In this document: positions 55,603 through 64,000 of the stretch, in pieces
Position numbering within the stretch: the stretch's first letter is position 1
Layout of the letters: each line of letters starts with the position of its first letter
From: Strongylocentrotus purpuratus
Lineage: Eukaryota > Echinodermata > Echinoidea > Camarodonta > Strongylocentrotidae
Length of the DNA stretch: 64,000 bases
Reading direction: 5' to 3'
Assembly (NCBI RefSeq): GCF_000002235.5
Contig: NW_022145599.1
Coordinates: 5,371,281-5,435,280, forward strand
Translations under genes and position numbers: made by a program
The notes under the pieces: model-generated
Seen by the model: only the letters and a program-made list of their open reading frames with translations
What the model was told of the DNA's origin: nothing
Database searches by the model: none

Positions 55603-56148
55603 ATGTACAATGCAAACTCCCGAGAAAGGCCATGTTTGCAACGCTTCAATACATTTTCGCGATGCTCGGCAATGTGTTCCTGTATGTTTATATTTGCAGT
55701 AGCTGGAACTATATTATTGGGAGTAGTGTCAGGAGGACATTCAGACAGTTTTTATAAGTCCGTAGGAATAGCAGTTTTGGTTATTGGAGTCATCCTCACG
55801 ACCCTGACGTTCGCCTGGTGTCACTATGCCCAACATCGCCAATCAAACGCCGCACTTGCACCGAGATTAGTACAACCTCCCATTATCCGGAGAGGCAGAA
55901 TAGTAAGAGGAGGAGGAGGAGGAGTAGTAGGAGTAGGCGGTCGACTGACATTCGAGGATTCATATGAACCTCATCAACTAGCAGGGTCCTGTCAAATCGG
56001 TACGAACCAGTACCCAAAGGCTCAATCTACTGTCAACCAGTACCCATCAGCTCAACCAACCCTACAGCCACCATCTCCTGTGGAAAGACTTCCCGATCAA
56101 CCGCCGCCCACATATAACGAGGTTATGAACCCCACAGGAGACGTATAA
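55603..56148 (+). CDS. Gene D: two-helix membrane protein with complete PPxY tail, N-terminus shortened
   Basis: This is a 181-codon frame in one exon and the only copy open to the family's C-terminus. It starts at MYNANSRERPCLQRF, equal to residue 16 of gene B; a deletion of ~48 bases removed the Thr-rich start and its ATG. Helix 1 is about residues 22-43 (CMFIFAVAGTILLGVV) after several Cys. A short loop has SDSFYKS. Helix 2 is about 53-73 (VGIAVLVIGVILTTLTFAW). Then come a Gly run, NQYP..AQ repeats, and VERLPDQPPPTYNEVMNP with PPTY as the PPxY motif. PPxY proteins with two helices often act as adaptors that recruit Nedd4-type ligases to membranes; that is inference from motifs. An upstream ATG at 55550 opens a different frame that overlaps the start, so translation may be weak. 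Confidence 0.78.
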   Translation: MYNANSRERPCLQRFNTFSRCSAMCSCMFIFAVAGTILLGVVSGGHSDSFYKSVGIAVLVIGVILTTLTFAWCHYAQHRQSNAALAPRLVQPPIIRRGRIVRGGGGGVVGVGGRLTFEDSYEPHQLAGSCQIGTNQYPKAQSTVNQYPSAQPTLQPPSPVERLPDQPPPTYNEVMNPTGDV

Positions 56149-58413
56149 ACTCCTATGGAAACTACATGTACATTACATGGCCATGACGGTTGTTTGATCA
56201 GACCAGGGAGTTGGAATGGATCAGACTTTACGCAATCGGCAGTATTTGTGACACCAGCTATCCATGGCAAATTACCTATCGACCTGATTCTCGTAACTAT
56301 CGTTAAAGTTAAAAGCCTTCACGCCTCTGTATCAGGGAGTGGCCACGTTGTTTTAGGCTCTTTCATAGTTTCTTCTTCATTTTGAAATGGAAAAAAAACG
56401 TAGTGATTTTACCAAATAACAAACCATGATATCTGAATTGATTATCATTAGGTAGGACACCCATGTTCTATTTATTCATTCATTTCTTGATTGACTTCCG
56501 TACAATATCTTTCCATGATCCATGATTGACTTCCATGGTCTTCTGATAGCAATAGTAAACCAGGCCCCGCTTCATAAAAAATTGTTATAAATAACCCGTT
56601 ACAATAAGTGTTATAAGCTACTGCGTTTGATTGGCTGAATGCAGATGTTGTCGTAGATATTATTTAGAATTTGTTATTGATGGCTAGTTTAATGAAACCG
56701 GGTCCTGACTCAGGCTAAAATGCTTTACTATTAACAAAAACAAATTGTCTGTCGTATTTTATAAAGTGACGGTCAAGTCTACCACTCAAGAGTATGTTAT
56801 CTCATGTTAATTATATTCACATGAATGTACCTTACATGGTAAACCTTATTTCGCTTGTCTTTCCTCTTTCAAATTTGTCTCGTTTAGGTAATACTATATT
56901 AGATTATGGTGTATGTATATTTCATGGACAATAGTTGTATGTAATTATATTTAAGCGTTGTAATGTTGTGATTCTTATAGTGTGTAAATATCGAAAATAA
57001 TATTGTGATAGGTTGCAGGTATGTTCTCAATTGTAAATGGGTTATTGTCAGTAGATGTCCTTTCCCAGTGCTACATACAAATGCCTACTATATTAGTCTA
57101 ATCGAAACCAATAGCACTATATTCACTTGATAAATCAATGTTTCGTTGTAGGTATAATTAAAACTTAGATATTCGTTTGTATGCAAGATATTAATGGGTA
57201 TTGCAATGTACGTTTCGAATTTTCTTACTATTTTACAATGGAAAGTAAAATATAAATTGTGATATTTCATCATCTTGGACAGTAATAAAATACACTTTTT
57301 GGAAGAAGAAACAAAAAAGTAACATATCAATATACTCCACGAAGGGCAATAGCTCTGTGACACTGTGGAAACTAGTTTATTAACTTCATCTCCTTTGTAG
57401 TTGGAATGTCATCTACTCGAGCCTCAAAATTTGTTTCAGCTGTTTCATTTTTTGTTTCATCTTCTTGCCAGTCCATGTCATAAATCTTCTCCTTTTCCAG
57501 AGCAACATTGAGATTTAAAAGAAATTCGAAATTGTGTGCTTTCCTCAAAGTAACTTGGTAACATTGTTGAAGGTTGGTGACAAAACTGCGTAATTTGTGA
57601 TGTAATGATACCTATCATATTCCTTCTACTATACTAACCCTCTAACATGCACAAAATCCTGAACAAATTCTCAAACCTCAAACATATTTATGATTTTCAC
57701 TGAAGGCGTCACTGTGCGACTTCCTCTGACCGTAAATTCCCCCAACCTTTTTTGAATTTTCCCAACCGTTTTTCCATGAAAATAAGACATAAGACAGGCT
57801 TTTTAAAATCTTGTAACACTTAAATGTCTGGAATGGTATATAGAGCCAACTTGCATATCTTTGTTCTTTACTTTCTTTCCACTTTTTATGTAGATACTTT
57901 CTAAAAAGAATCGTTATACGTGACACTCTATTCTCCTACATACTCCTATAACAGCGCCATGTACGACTATCGACTCAAGCATTCTTGCTTATGATAGTTG
58001 GCCTCTGCATTTATCTTTATTATTCTACTTATCTCCATACTTTCAAGCTTTCAATTATATGCATTGTTATGTGTGTGTATTTAAGTTCTCACGTTTTATG
58101 TAAATCAATTATATTATATACTATTATACTATTATACTATTATTGTTATTTGAATGTTTTATATTTGATTTATCAATAAATGCAGAAACATCTGCTAAAA
58201 AAAAAAAAAAACTCATTGCTTTGTGACAATTTGCATTCACCTAAAACATAACTAAATTGTAATAATATAGTGGGGAGAATTAAGGAATCGATCAGATAAG
58301 TTGTTGTTATAGTCATCGAGCCTACATGGGCACGTTCGAACGCACTAAAAACGAGATGAGGTTGTACTGTTCCTGAACGGGGTGGTCGGGTTACAAACAA
58401 AAAGTCAGATTAA
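56149..58413 (+). other. 3' flank of gene D, with MITE and AATAAA
   Basis: This is colinear with the flanks of genes B and C: AAAGTTAAAAGCCTTCACGC, the MITE at 56560-56707, TTAGATATTCGTTTGTATGC at 57160, and AATAAA at 58175-58180 followed by an A-run (58196-58210). From 58260 it continues into the GAACG-rich block also seen at 740 and 14340. No second coding exon. Confidence 0.7.
58175..58180 (+). terminator. Candidate polyadenylation signal of gene D
   Basis: AATAAA in the context shared with 652 and 14251; a run of ~15 A follows 16 bases later. It would give a ~2-kb 3' UTR. The genomic A-run could also be a slippage product. Confidence 0.4.
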
Positions 58414-58917
58414 AGGTAATACAAAGTTTTTGGGAAATTTTGAAAATTGGGTGGATAGTGAATCTTTACAATTTTGATATATTTGGATGCCCCTGTGGAT
58501 GTATTATAAGCACTAAAAAAATTAACCCCTAATACACTTCTGTTTTTGAGAAAAATTGAATATAAAAATTTACCGGTGCTCCCGGTAAATTTTGATAAAT
58601 TTCAAATAGCGCCTACGGCCGTTCAATGATTGCTGCGAGCAAGGAAATCTCAGAATATGTATAGTTGTGATATATATTTTCCAAACGGGAATAGCTAATC
58701 GGTCGATTTTAATCAAGAAACAATGTTTCATAGCTAAATTGATATCTTGACCTTGAGAGGGAGCTATGCAACATAAAGAGTTTATTATTTATAATTTCAT
58801 AACTTTAGACTCAATTTCAACATGGAAAACGATCAATGAATATTGTAGGAACGCATATGCTTCCAATATCTTAATTTGAACCAAATTCATGACCCATACC
58901 AAAACTTTGTAATACCT
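58414..58917. mobile_element. 504-base TTAA-flanked non-autonomous element
   Basis: The copies at 880 and 14480 read straight through AGTCAGATCAAGTTGCGAAC, while here ~500 bases separate AGTCAGA from TTTGCGAAC. The insert is flanked by TTAA on both sides (58410-58413 and 58918-58921) and has inverted ends AGGTAATACAAAGTTTT and AAAACTTTGTAATACCT with one mismatch in 17. TTAA duplication suggests the piggyBac group; a TA- or TAA-type target nested in TTAA cannot be excluded. No transposase ORF. Confidence 0.85.
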
Positions 58918-58921
58918 TTAA

Positions 58922-59430
58922 TTTGCGAACTACTTAGAATGGTTTGGACGTATTGGGAACGATCGGGGCATAAATAATTAAGAACGGGTTTAAACTGATT
59001 ACGGACGGGCCGGACTGCTTGAAAATGGCAAATTTACCCGATCTGAACTTGATATGAGCTGACTGTGGACGGGGTAGAGACGAGATGGACGTATTGAGGA
59101 CTGCTTATGAACGTAGTAGGATCGTACCATAGACATTATTTACACATTCTACCCCGGCCATAACACGTTTTATGATTTTCTAGGACGGTTCTAGAACGTA
59201 GTGAGAATTAGTTTGGCGTGATGGAGGCTTATACTGCTGCTAATTGATGCTCGACCACAGCACGTTGTAACACGTTCTTAGTAGGATCGAGGCAATTCCG
59301 TTCCTAGTACGGCAATTGGTCAGTTCGTAGAACGTCCTCTTCGTTTTAAGTATTTTGTCACTCCGTGTAATTGCAGGACGGGGACAATTTTGAACAGGCC
59401 CAAAGTTCTAGAACACTTTCCCGTACTAGC
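58922..59430. repeat. Diverged copy of the GAACG-rich block
   Basis: This continues the alignment to 890-1395 after the TTAA element (GATTACGGACGGGCCGGACT, GACGTATTGAGGACTGCT, AACACGTTCTTAGTAGGATC). Homology ends near 59425. Confidence 0.85.
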
Positions 59431-59447
59431 GAGTCTGAGTTCAGTTC

Positions 59448-59605
59448 AGCAGCTGATTGGGTCGTGTTTTTTCTCAGCAGCTGATTGGGCGCGAGACACG
59501 GAAAGAGGCCAGGCAGTGGACTAGCCATAGGGAGTGAGAGGCAAGAACTGTCTCCGGTTCAGCGTTGAGGGTGTGTTATTTTTCTCAGCTGATTGGGCGC
59601 GCGAC
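59448..59605 (+). promoter_or_regulatory. Three CAGCTGATTGGG composite motifs
   Basis: CAGCTGATTGG occurs at 59450-59460, 59478-59488 and 59586-59596; the last two continue GGCGCG. Each unites an E-box (CAGCTG), an inverted CCAAT box (ATTGG) and a GC element. A ~105-base duplication explains two of them (TTTTTCTCAG..GCGACACGG-like). It lies 440 bases upstream of the intact LINE. A promoter role is inferred only. Confidence 0.4.
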
Positions 59606-59667
59606 CCGGATACAATACAGGCAGTGAACTTGTGTAGACGGGAAATAAAAGAAGTCAAGCTAAAAAT

Positions 59668-59830
59668 GAATGATTGCATTATTCCTCATCATAATTCACG
59701 CAAATTTCTAGGAATCTGATTTGACCACAGATTAACCTGGGCTACTCATGTTGATTTTATTGTTGAAAAATGCAAGAAACGTCTGAATTTATTACGCTGT
59801 ATAGCGGGTACGCAAGAAACTGAAGAAACA
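59668..59830 (+). pseudogene. I-group LINE RT fragment
   Basis: NDCIIPHHNSRKFLGI, a stop, then FDHRLTWATHVDFIVEKCKK and RLNLLRCIAGT. This parallels HFLGLIFDKRLSWKTHIDAV and KLNILRCLTGT in the intact LINE downstream (about 62260-62370), so it is a short relict of a related element. Confidence 0.75.
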
Positions 59831-60035
59831 GTCAATGAAAAGTCGTAGTAGGGTTGACTTGCTAATTTATTCTATGTCAACTAATTTCATCACACTTGCT
59901 CCGTGAAAACTGTATGAACAAAACATGATAAAGAAAAAGAACAGATTATAAGTAATTGTTCATACAGGCATTTTCGAATACATGTGTATAAATAATATCA
60001 TCAGTTCGCCTATTAAATGCAGTGATTAATAACAA

Positions 60036-63000
60036 ATGAATTTCTTCTCTTTGTCTCTTAATCACGGTCCTGAACTTATAAAATACTTAGATTCATATAA
60101 AGATGTAAAGTACCATTTAATTTGTGTTCAGGAAACATGGTTCAATGATGATAGAATATTGCAAATCCCTGAATATACATGTTTTATTAGAAACAGGGAA
60201 AATCAATCTAAAGGAGGGTGTGCCATTTATGTACATGATTCCATCAACTATGAATATCCTGTCAATGACGAAGAATTCGAAATACAACATATTAAAGTTC
60301 ATGTTGCTGGATCAAAAATCTCCATAATCAATTTCTATAACCCTTGCAAAAAATTAAACGAGATTGTTTTGAACAGGATGATTAACAAACTAGAATACAA
60401 TCTATTCCTTATAGTTGGGGATTTCAACTCACATAATCCTGTGTGGGGTAGTGCAAAGATAGACCAAAATGGGCACACAATTGAAAATTTCACACATGAC
60501 AATAACTTTATAATTTTAAACGACGGAAGAGGAACCAGAATAGATCCACGCACTGGGAAAATGTCATGTTTGGATCTTAGCATCACCTCCCCCAAACTAT
60601 CTTGCCTATGCTCGTGGGAAGTTTTGCAGCACACCCTTGGTAGTGACCATTTTCCCATCTCCACCCAGATATTATTGGACCGAGCAGGGCAAGTGAACAG
60701 CAACAGCGAGAAGATAAATGAGGAAACAACTTGGTCTTTTAAAAATTTTGATTGGAACACTTTTGCCGAAAAATGTGAACATAAAATTGAACATAGTGGC
60801 AACTATTCCGACCCTACGAAAATGTATAAATGTTTTATGAAAAGTTTGTCAGAGACTATTAAAGAAATAATGCCCCAGAGGGGAAAGAAAAAACATGACC
60901 CTGTACCTTGGTGGACAAAAGACTGTACACAAAGTATCAAAGAAAGAAACAGGGCTAATAATAGATTAAAAAGACACATTTCAATAGAAAATCTAAATAC
61001 ATATTTGAAGAAAAAATCAGAGGTACAAAAAACTCTACGCCAAGCAGAACGAAATTACTGGCAAGAATTTTGCTCAAGACTCAACCGCTTTGTACCAGAA
61101 TCAGCGGTATGGTCTACCATTAAACGGTTAAAGGGGGTATCTGTCAAAAAAACAAAAAACATGTCAGTCCTGATAGAAAATGAAAAAGAAATCACATGTA
61201 ACAGTGAAAAGACTGAGGCTTTCTCTAAGTTCTTCCAATCAATTAGTAATGTTAAAGAATGTCCAGAAATAAAAGAAAACAAAAATGTTGAGCAACAAGT
61301 CACGAAATCACTGAAGCGGGGAATGGAGCATATCTTGAATGAACCTTTCACTCTTTTTGAATTGCAAAAAACTCTAAACACATGTAAACAATCAGCTCCT
61401 GGAAAAGACAAGATCCCTTATCAGGTTTACCAAAAACTTCCTCAGAAAGCAAAACAATATATGCTAAAGGTCATGAACTTGATATGGGATACGGGTAGCA
61501 TACCTCCCAGTCTGAAACACTCTATCCTAATACCTGTGTTAAAACAGAATAAAGACCCCCGAAAGGTATCGTCGTACCGACCCATAGCACTTTCCTCATG
61601 TTTTGCCAAGATACTAGAACGGATTGTGAAGAATAGACTCCAATGGTATGTAGAAAAGAACAATATACTTCCTCCCCTCATGACTGGCTTTCGTAGTAAA
61701 CGTGGGGTCACGGATAACATTGTACTTTTAGAGAATGCTATCCAAAGAAGCATTAATGTTGGTGAATATACTTTAGCAATCTTTCTCGATATTGAAAAGG
61801 CATATGACAGACTTTGTATCAAAGGCCTTATTTACAAACTATCAGTACATGGTATTACAGGTAATATGCTCGAGTTTCTCTATAACTATCTGAAAGAGCG
61901 GACTTTCCAAGTAAAGATTGGTAAAGAAGAATCAAAATTATATGAAATGTACAACAGCCTCCCCCAGGGGAGTGTCTTAAGTCCTATATTGTATAATATC
62001 ATGATGAGTGATATTCCAACAGATGAATTAATCACCACATCTATTTATGCTGATGACTGTGTCATCTGGATGTCAGGTAATAACATAGAAATTATTTCAA
62101 ACAGAATACAGTGCTATCTGAACACATTGAGTGAATGGTTTACTAAATGGGGCTTTCGCCTTTCACAGAGTAAATCCTTTCCAGTGTTATTTACTAAAAA
62201 CAATAAAGCAAAATACCCAGAACTGAAATTAAACAACGACGCACTTTTATTCCAATCAAAGAAGCATTTCCTAGGACTTATATTTGACAAAAGACTTTCA
62301 TGGAAGACGCACATAGATGCCGTAGTCCTTAGATGTAAAAAGAAACTGAACATTCTTAGGTGCCTTACTGGGACTACATGGGGAAGCTCCTCGAAATCCC
62401 TGCTAATGGTATATAGAGCATTGATAAGATCGTTATTAGATTTTGGTTGTGAAGCCTATGACAGTGCGGCTCAAAGTATAAAGAAATCACTTGACTCCAT
62501 TCAATATCAAGCCTTGAGAATTTGTGCGGGAGCTCTTCCTCTTACATCATTAGATTCACTACAAGTTGAACTAGGTGAAATGCCCTTAGACTTAAGAAGA
62601 CAGATGCTGGCGGACAGATTCAGACAAAAGATTGAAATGCATCGAGATCACCCTGTCATATTAAACGTTAAGCCCAGCTGGCAAATGGAACTTTTGAAGC
62701 TCCAAAAGAATAACAAGCCATTTGGATGCAGAACAGAACTAATGAAACATTGTACTATCGAACCTTACACTATACCTAGTTTCCCCCCTTGGAAAATTAA
62801 TGCTCCAAAAGTGTCGATAGAATTAAGCGAAATAGTGAACAAACATGAAAACCCATCTTATTTACGTCAACGCAGTTTAGAATTGATCAGTACCAAATGG
62901 CCAATACAACTACACATCTATACAGATGGGTCAAAGGTTCCAAGTTTTGGAATAAGTTCTGCTTCTTTTTATGTACCAGCATTCTCCTTTCAACAAGCCA

Positions 63001-63755
63001 AACGATTGGCGGATCACACCTCATCTTTCAGAGCCGAATTGGCTGCAATTGTCCTTGCGCTTAATTGGCTAGAGAACATTAATGTGTATGTTGGCATTGT
63101 TATTTTTTGTGATTCCGTAAGCGCCCTGCTCGCCATAAAGGATGAAAAAGATATTACATTTGTAACTGAAATTATTACATTAAGTACAAAATTATCGTAT
63201 CAAGGAAAACACATACACTTAGAATGGATTCCTAGCCATTGTGGTGTACACGGAAATGAAATGGCAGATTTTTATGCAAAATCTGCTTTACAAAATAACA
63301 TTGAAATTTGTAATAAATTATCCTTTTCTGAAATAAAGAGTATTATTACCAGCAAGTATATAAAACTCTGGCAAGACAGATGGAATAATTCTGATAGATC
63401 TCTTAGACATATACTGCCTACAGTAAATCAACCATATGAATGTAAGTTGAACAGATTTGAAGAAAGTATTCTCCATAGATTAAGAATAGGAGTGATAGGT
63501 TTGAACTTAGATCTCTTCAGATTGAATATACACTCGACAGGCCATTGCAATAACTGCATAGGACGTACTGAAACTGTAAACCACTTTCTCACTGAATGCC
63601 CAAAGTACATAATAGAAAGAGCTATGTTACTCGTAGAAACTCATTTATCACATCCACAGGAAATCATGACACTACTTAAACTTTCAGAAATAGTTAAACA
63701 AAAAGCAATAGTTCGCTTCGTTTTAAGAACAAAGCGGCTGTATCCAAACAATTAA
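60036..63755 (+). CDS. Intact ORF2-type polyprotein of an I-group LINE (endonuclease, RT, RNase H)
   Basis: This is an uninterrupted 1239-codon frame. The APE endonuclease spans about residues 1-210: ICVQETWF near 31, IVGDFNSHNPVWG near 127, LDLSIT near 180, GSDHFPI near 202. RT spans about 430-720: LKQNKDPRKVSSYRPIALSS, FLDIEKAYDRL near 583, SLPQGSVLSPILYN, and the active site SIYADDCVIW near 670. RNase H spans about 957-1080: IYTDGSK, FRAELAAI, FCDSVSALLA and HGNEMADFYAKSA supply the D-E-D-D set. The C-terminal knuckle is CNNCIGRTETVNHFLTEC near 1170. RNase H after RT places it in the I group. The ATG follows in-frame stops and the usual first endonuclease strand (xWN) is missing, so the 5' end looks truncated by a few codons. 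No ORF1 is seen. It makes target-primed retrotransposition enzymes and is the youngest-looking element here. Confidence 0.92.
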   Translation: MNFFSLSLNHGPELIKYLDSYKDVKYHLICVQETWFNDDRILQIPEYTCFIRNRENQSKGGCAIYVHDSINYEYPVNDEEFEIQHIKVHVAGSKISIINFYNPCKKLNEIVLNRMINKLEYNLFLIVGDFNSHNPVWGSAKIDQNGHTIENFTHDNNFIILNDGRGTRIDPRTGKMSCLDLSITSPKLSCLCSWEVLQHTLGSDHFPISTQILLDRAGQVNSNSEKINEETTWSFKNFDWNTFAEKCEHKIEHSGNYSDPTKMYKCFMKSLSETIKEIMPQRGKKKHDPVPWWTKDCTQSIKERNRANNRLKRHISIENLNTYLKKKSEVQKTLRQAERNYWQEFCSRLNRFVPESAVWSTIKRLKGVSVKKTKNMSVLIENEKEITCNSEKTEAFSKFFQSISNVKECPEIKENKNVEQQVTKSLKRGMEHILNEPFTLFELQKTLNTCKQSAPGKDKIPYQVYQKLPQKAKQYMLKVMNLIWDTGSIPPSLKHSILIPVLKQNKDPRKVSSYRPIALSSCFAKILERIVKNRLQWYVEKNNILPPLMTGFRSKRGVTDNIVLLENAIQRSINVGEYTLAIFLDIEKAYDRLCIKGLIYKLSVHGITGNMLEFLYNYLKERTFQVKIGKEESKLYEMYNSLPQGSVLSPILYNIMMSDIPTDELITTSIYADDCVIWMSGNNIEIISNRIQCYLNTLSEWFTKWGFRLSQSKSFPVLFTKNNKAKYPELKLNNDALLFQSKKHFLGLIFDKRLSWKTHIDAVVLRCKKKLNILRCLTGTTWGSSSKSLLMVYRALIRSLLDFGCEAYDSAAQSIKKSLDSIQYQALRICAGALPLTSLDSLQVELGEMPLDLRRQMLADRFRQKIEMHRDHPVILNVKPSWQMELLKLQKNNKPFGCRTELMKHCTIEPYTIPSFPPWKINAPKVSIELSEIVNKHENPSYLRQRSLELISTKWPIQLHIYTDGSKVPSFGISSASFYVPAFSFQQAKRLADHTSSFRAELAAIVLALNWLENINVYVGIVIFCDSVSALLAIKDEKDITFVTEIITLSTKLSYQGKHIHLEWIPSHCGVHGNEMADFYAKSALQNNIEICNKLSFSEIKSIITSKYIKLWQDRWNNSDRSLRHILPTVNQPYECKLNRFEESILHRLRIGVIGLNLDLFRLNIHSTGHCNNCIGRTETVNHFLTECPKYIIERAMLLVETHLSHPQEIMTLLKLSEIVKQKAIVRFVLRTKRLYPNN

Positions 63756-63764
63756 ATTGTTGTT

Positions 63765-63807
<43 letters not shown>

Positions 63808-64000
63808 CTTCTTCTTATCTTCTCTTTTCCTTTTTCTTGCAATTCGGTGATCACCTCCAACATCACATGCTAGCTGGCACCCCCTCACCTATGCCGGAGT
63901 GACCTAGGTTAAAACCGAAAGTCTGCGAAATATACCTCAAAGACTGGTAAGATGGCATTTTGAAAAGGGTGGGGGTAAGTGCGAAGTACACATGTGCATA
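63756..64000. other. Poly-T/CT tract and unclassified end of window
   Basis: T-run at about 63769-63806, then CTTCTT-rich pyrimidines to 63838. The rest shows no feature. It may be the 3' UTR of the LINE, which would then continue past the window. A T-run at this position is not a plus-strand poly(A) tail. Confidence 0.5.

Noticed and set aside
59534-59719. 61-codon frame after the CCAAT motifs as a small gene
   Set aside because: Its end is a LINE RT relict (NSRKFLGI) and the rest has no support.
60335-62353. Antisense frames of 79-155 codons across the intact LINE
   Set aside because: Shadows of the 1239-codon plus-strand frame.
63694-63888. Lys-rich minus-strand frame
   Set aside because: It is the T-run after the LINE read backwards.
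1-64000. Retrovirus, LTR element or Polinton
   Set aside because: I saw no gag, protease or integrase motifs, paired long terminal repeats, capsid or protein-primed polymerase; all RT matches are LINE or Penelope-like.
1-64000. tRNA, rRNA or other structured RNA genes
   Set aside because: No cloverleaf boxes or rRNA-like stretches were noticed; this was by eye only, so a tRNAscan or Rfam run could still find a small one.

Overview
The window is AT-rich animal DNA, most likely from a marine deuterostome invertebrate. An echinoderm would fit, but nothing here proves it. The signs are spliceosomal signals (GTAAG donors, CT-tract plus CAG acceptors), very short coding content, many non-LTR retrotransposons of several clades, Penelope-like elements, many hairpin MITEs, and poly-C/poly-G-rich GGATCC repeats. 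I saw no bacterial operon, CRISPR array, rRNA, tRNA, retrovirus, LTR element or Polinton.

The only host genes I can support form one tandem family of small membrane proteins. Each unit has a conserved 5' block with a candidate non-coding exon 1 (donors at 2452, 4676, 8328, 16035 and 49079), an intron, and one coding exon (acceptors ending at 6561, 11092, 18802 and 55500). A long 3' flank follows, which always carries the same MITE and in three copies a shared AATAAA. The protein is Thr-rich at the N-terminus, has two membrane helices with Cys around the first, a Gly run, a Gln/Pro/Tyr repeat tail and a C-terminal PPxY motif. Copy A (6661) is a chimera that has lost its body. Copy B (11192) is cut by an in-frame TAG. 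Copy C (18901) has a frameshift. Copy D (55603) is open to the PPxY but has lost its first ~15 codons. A further unit lies off the left edge: its tail is bases 1-2786, about 99% identical to 13600-16369.

Layout: 1-2786 tail of the previous unit and first exon 1; 2610-5860 broken Penelope-like element with a Tc1/mariner-like insertion; 6562-7812 gene A; 7815-13022 unit B with a LINE 3' fragment in its intron; 13024-16369 LINE remnant plus duplicated segment; 16370-21480 unit C; 21480-48450 a transposon-dense insert. That insert holds a LINE at 22005-25600, an inverted repeat pair at 27366-29580, a 115-bp satellite at 29590-37440 split by a 5.95-kb L1-type LINE with a 15-bp target duplication, local duplications at 39970-41500, and two CR1/L2-type LINEs in opposite directions at 41936-48052. 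Unit D follows at 48450-59430, and an uninterrupted 1239-codon I-group LINE at 60036-63755.

The history reads as a gene family that keeps duplicating with its promoter and a Penelope-type remnant in intron 1, while the copies decay and transposons accumulate between them. No other coding system is visible.
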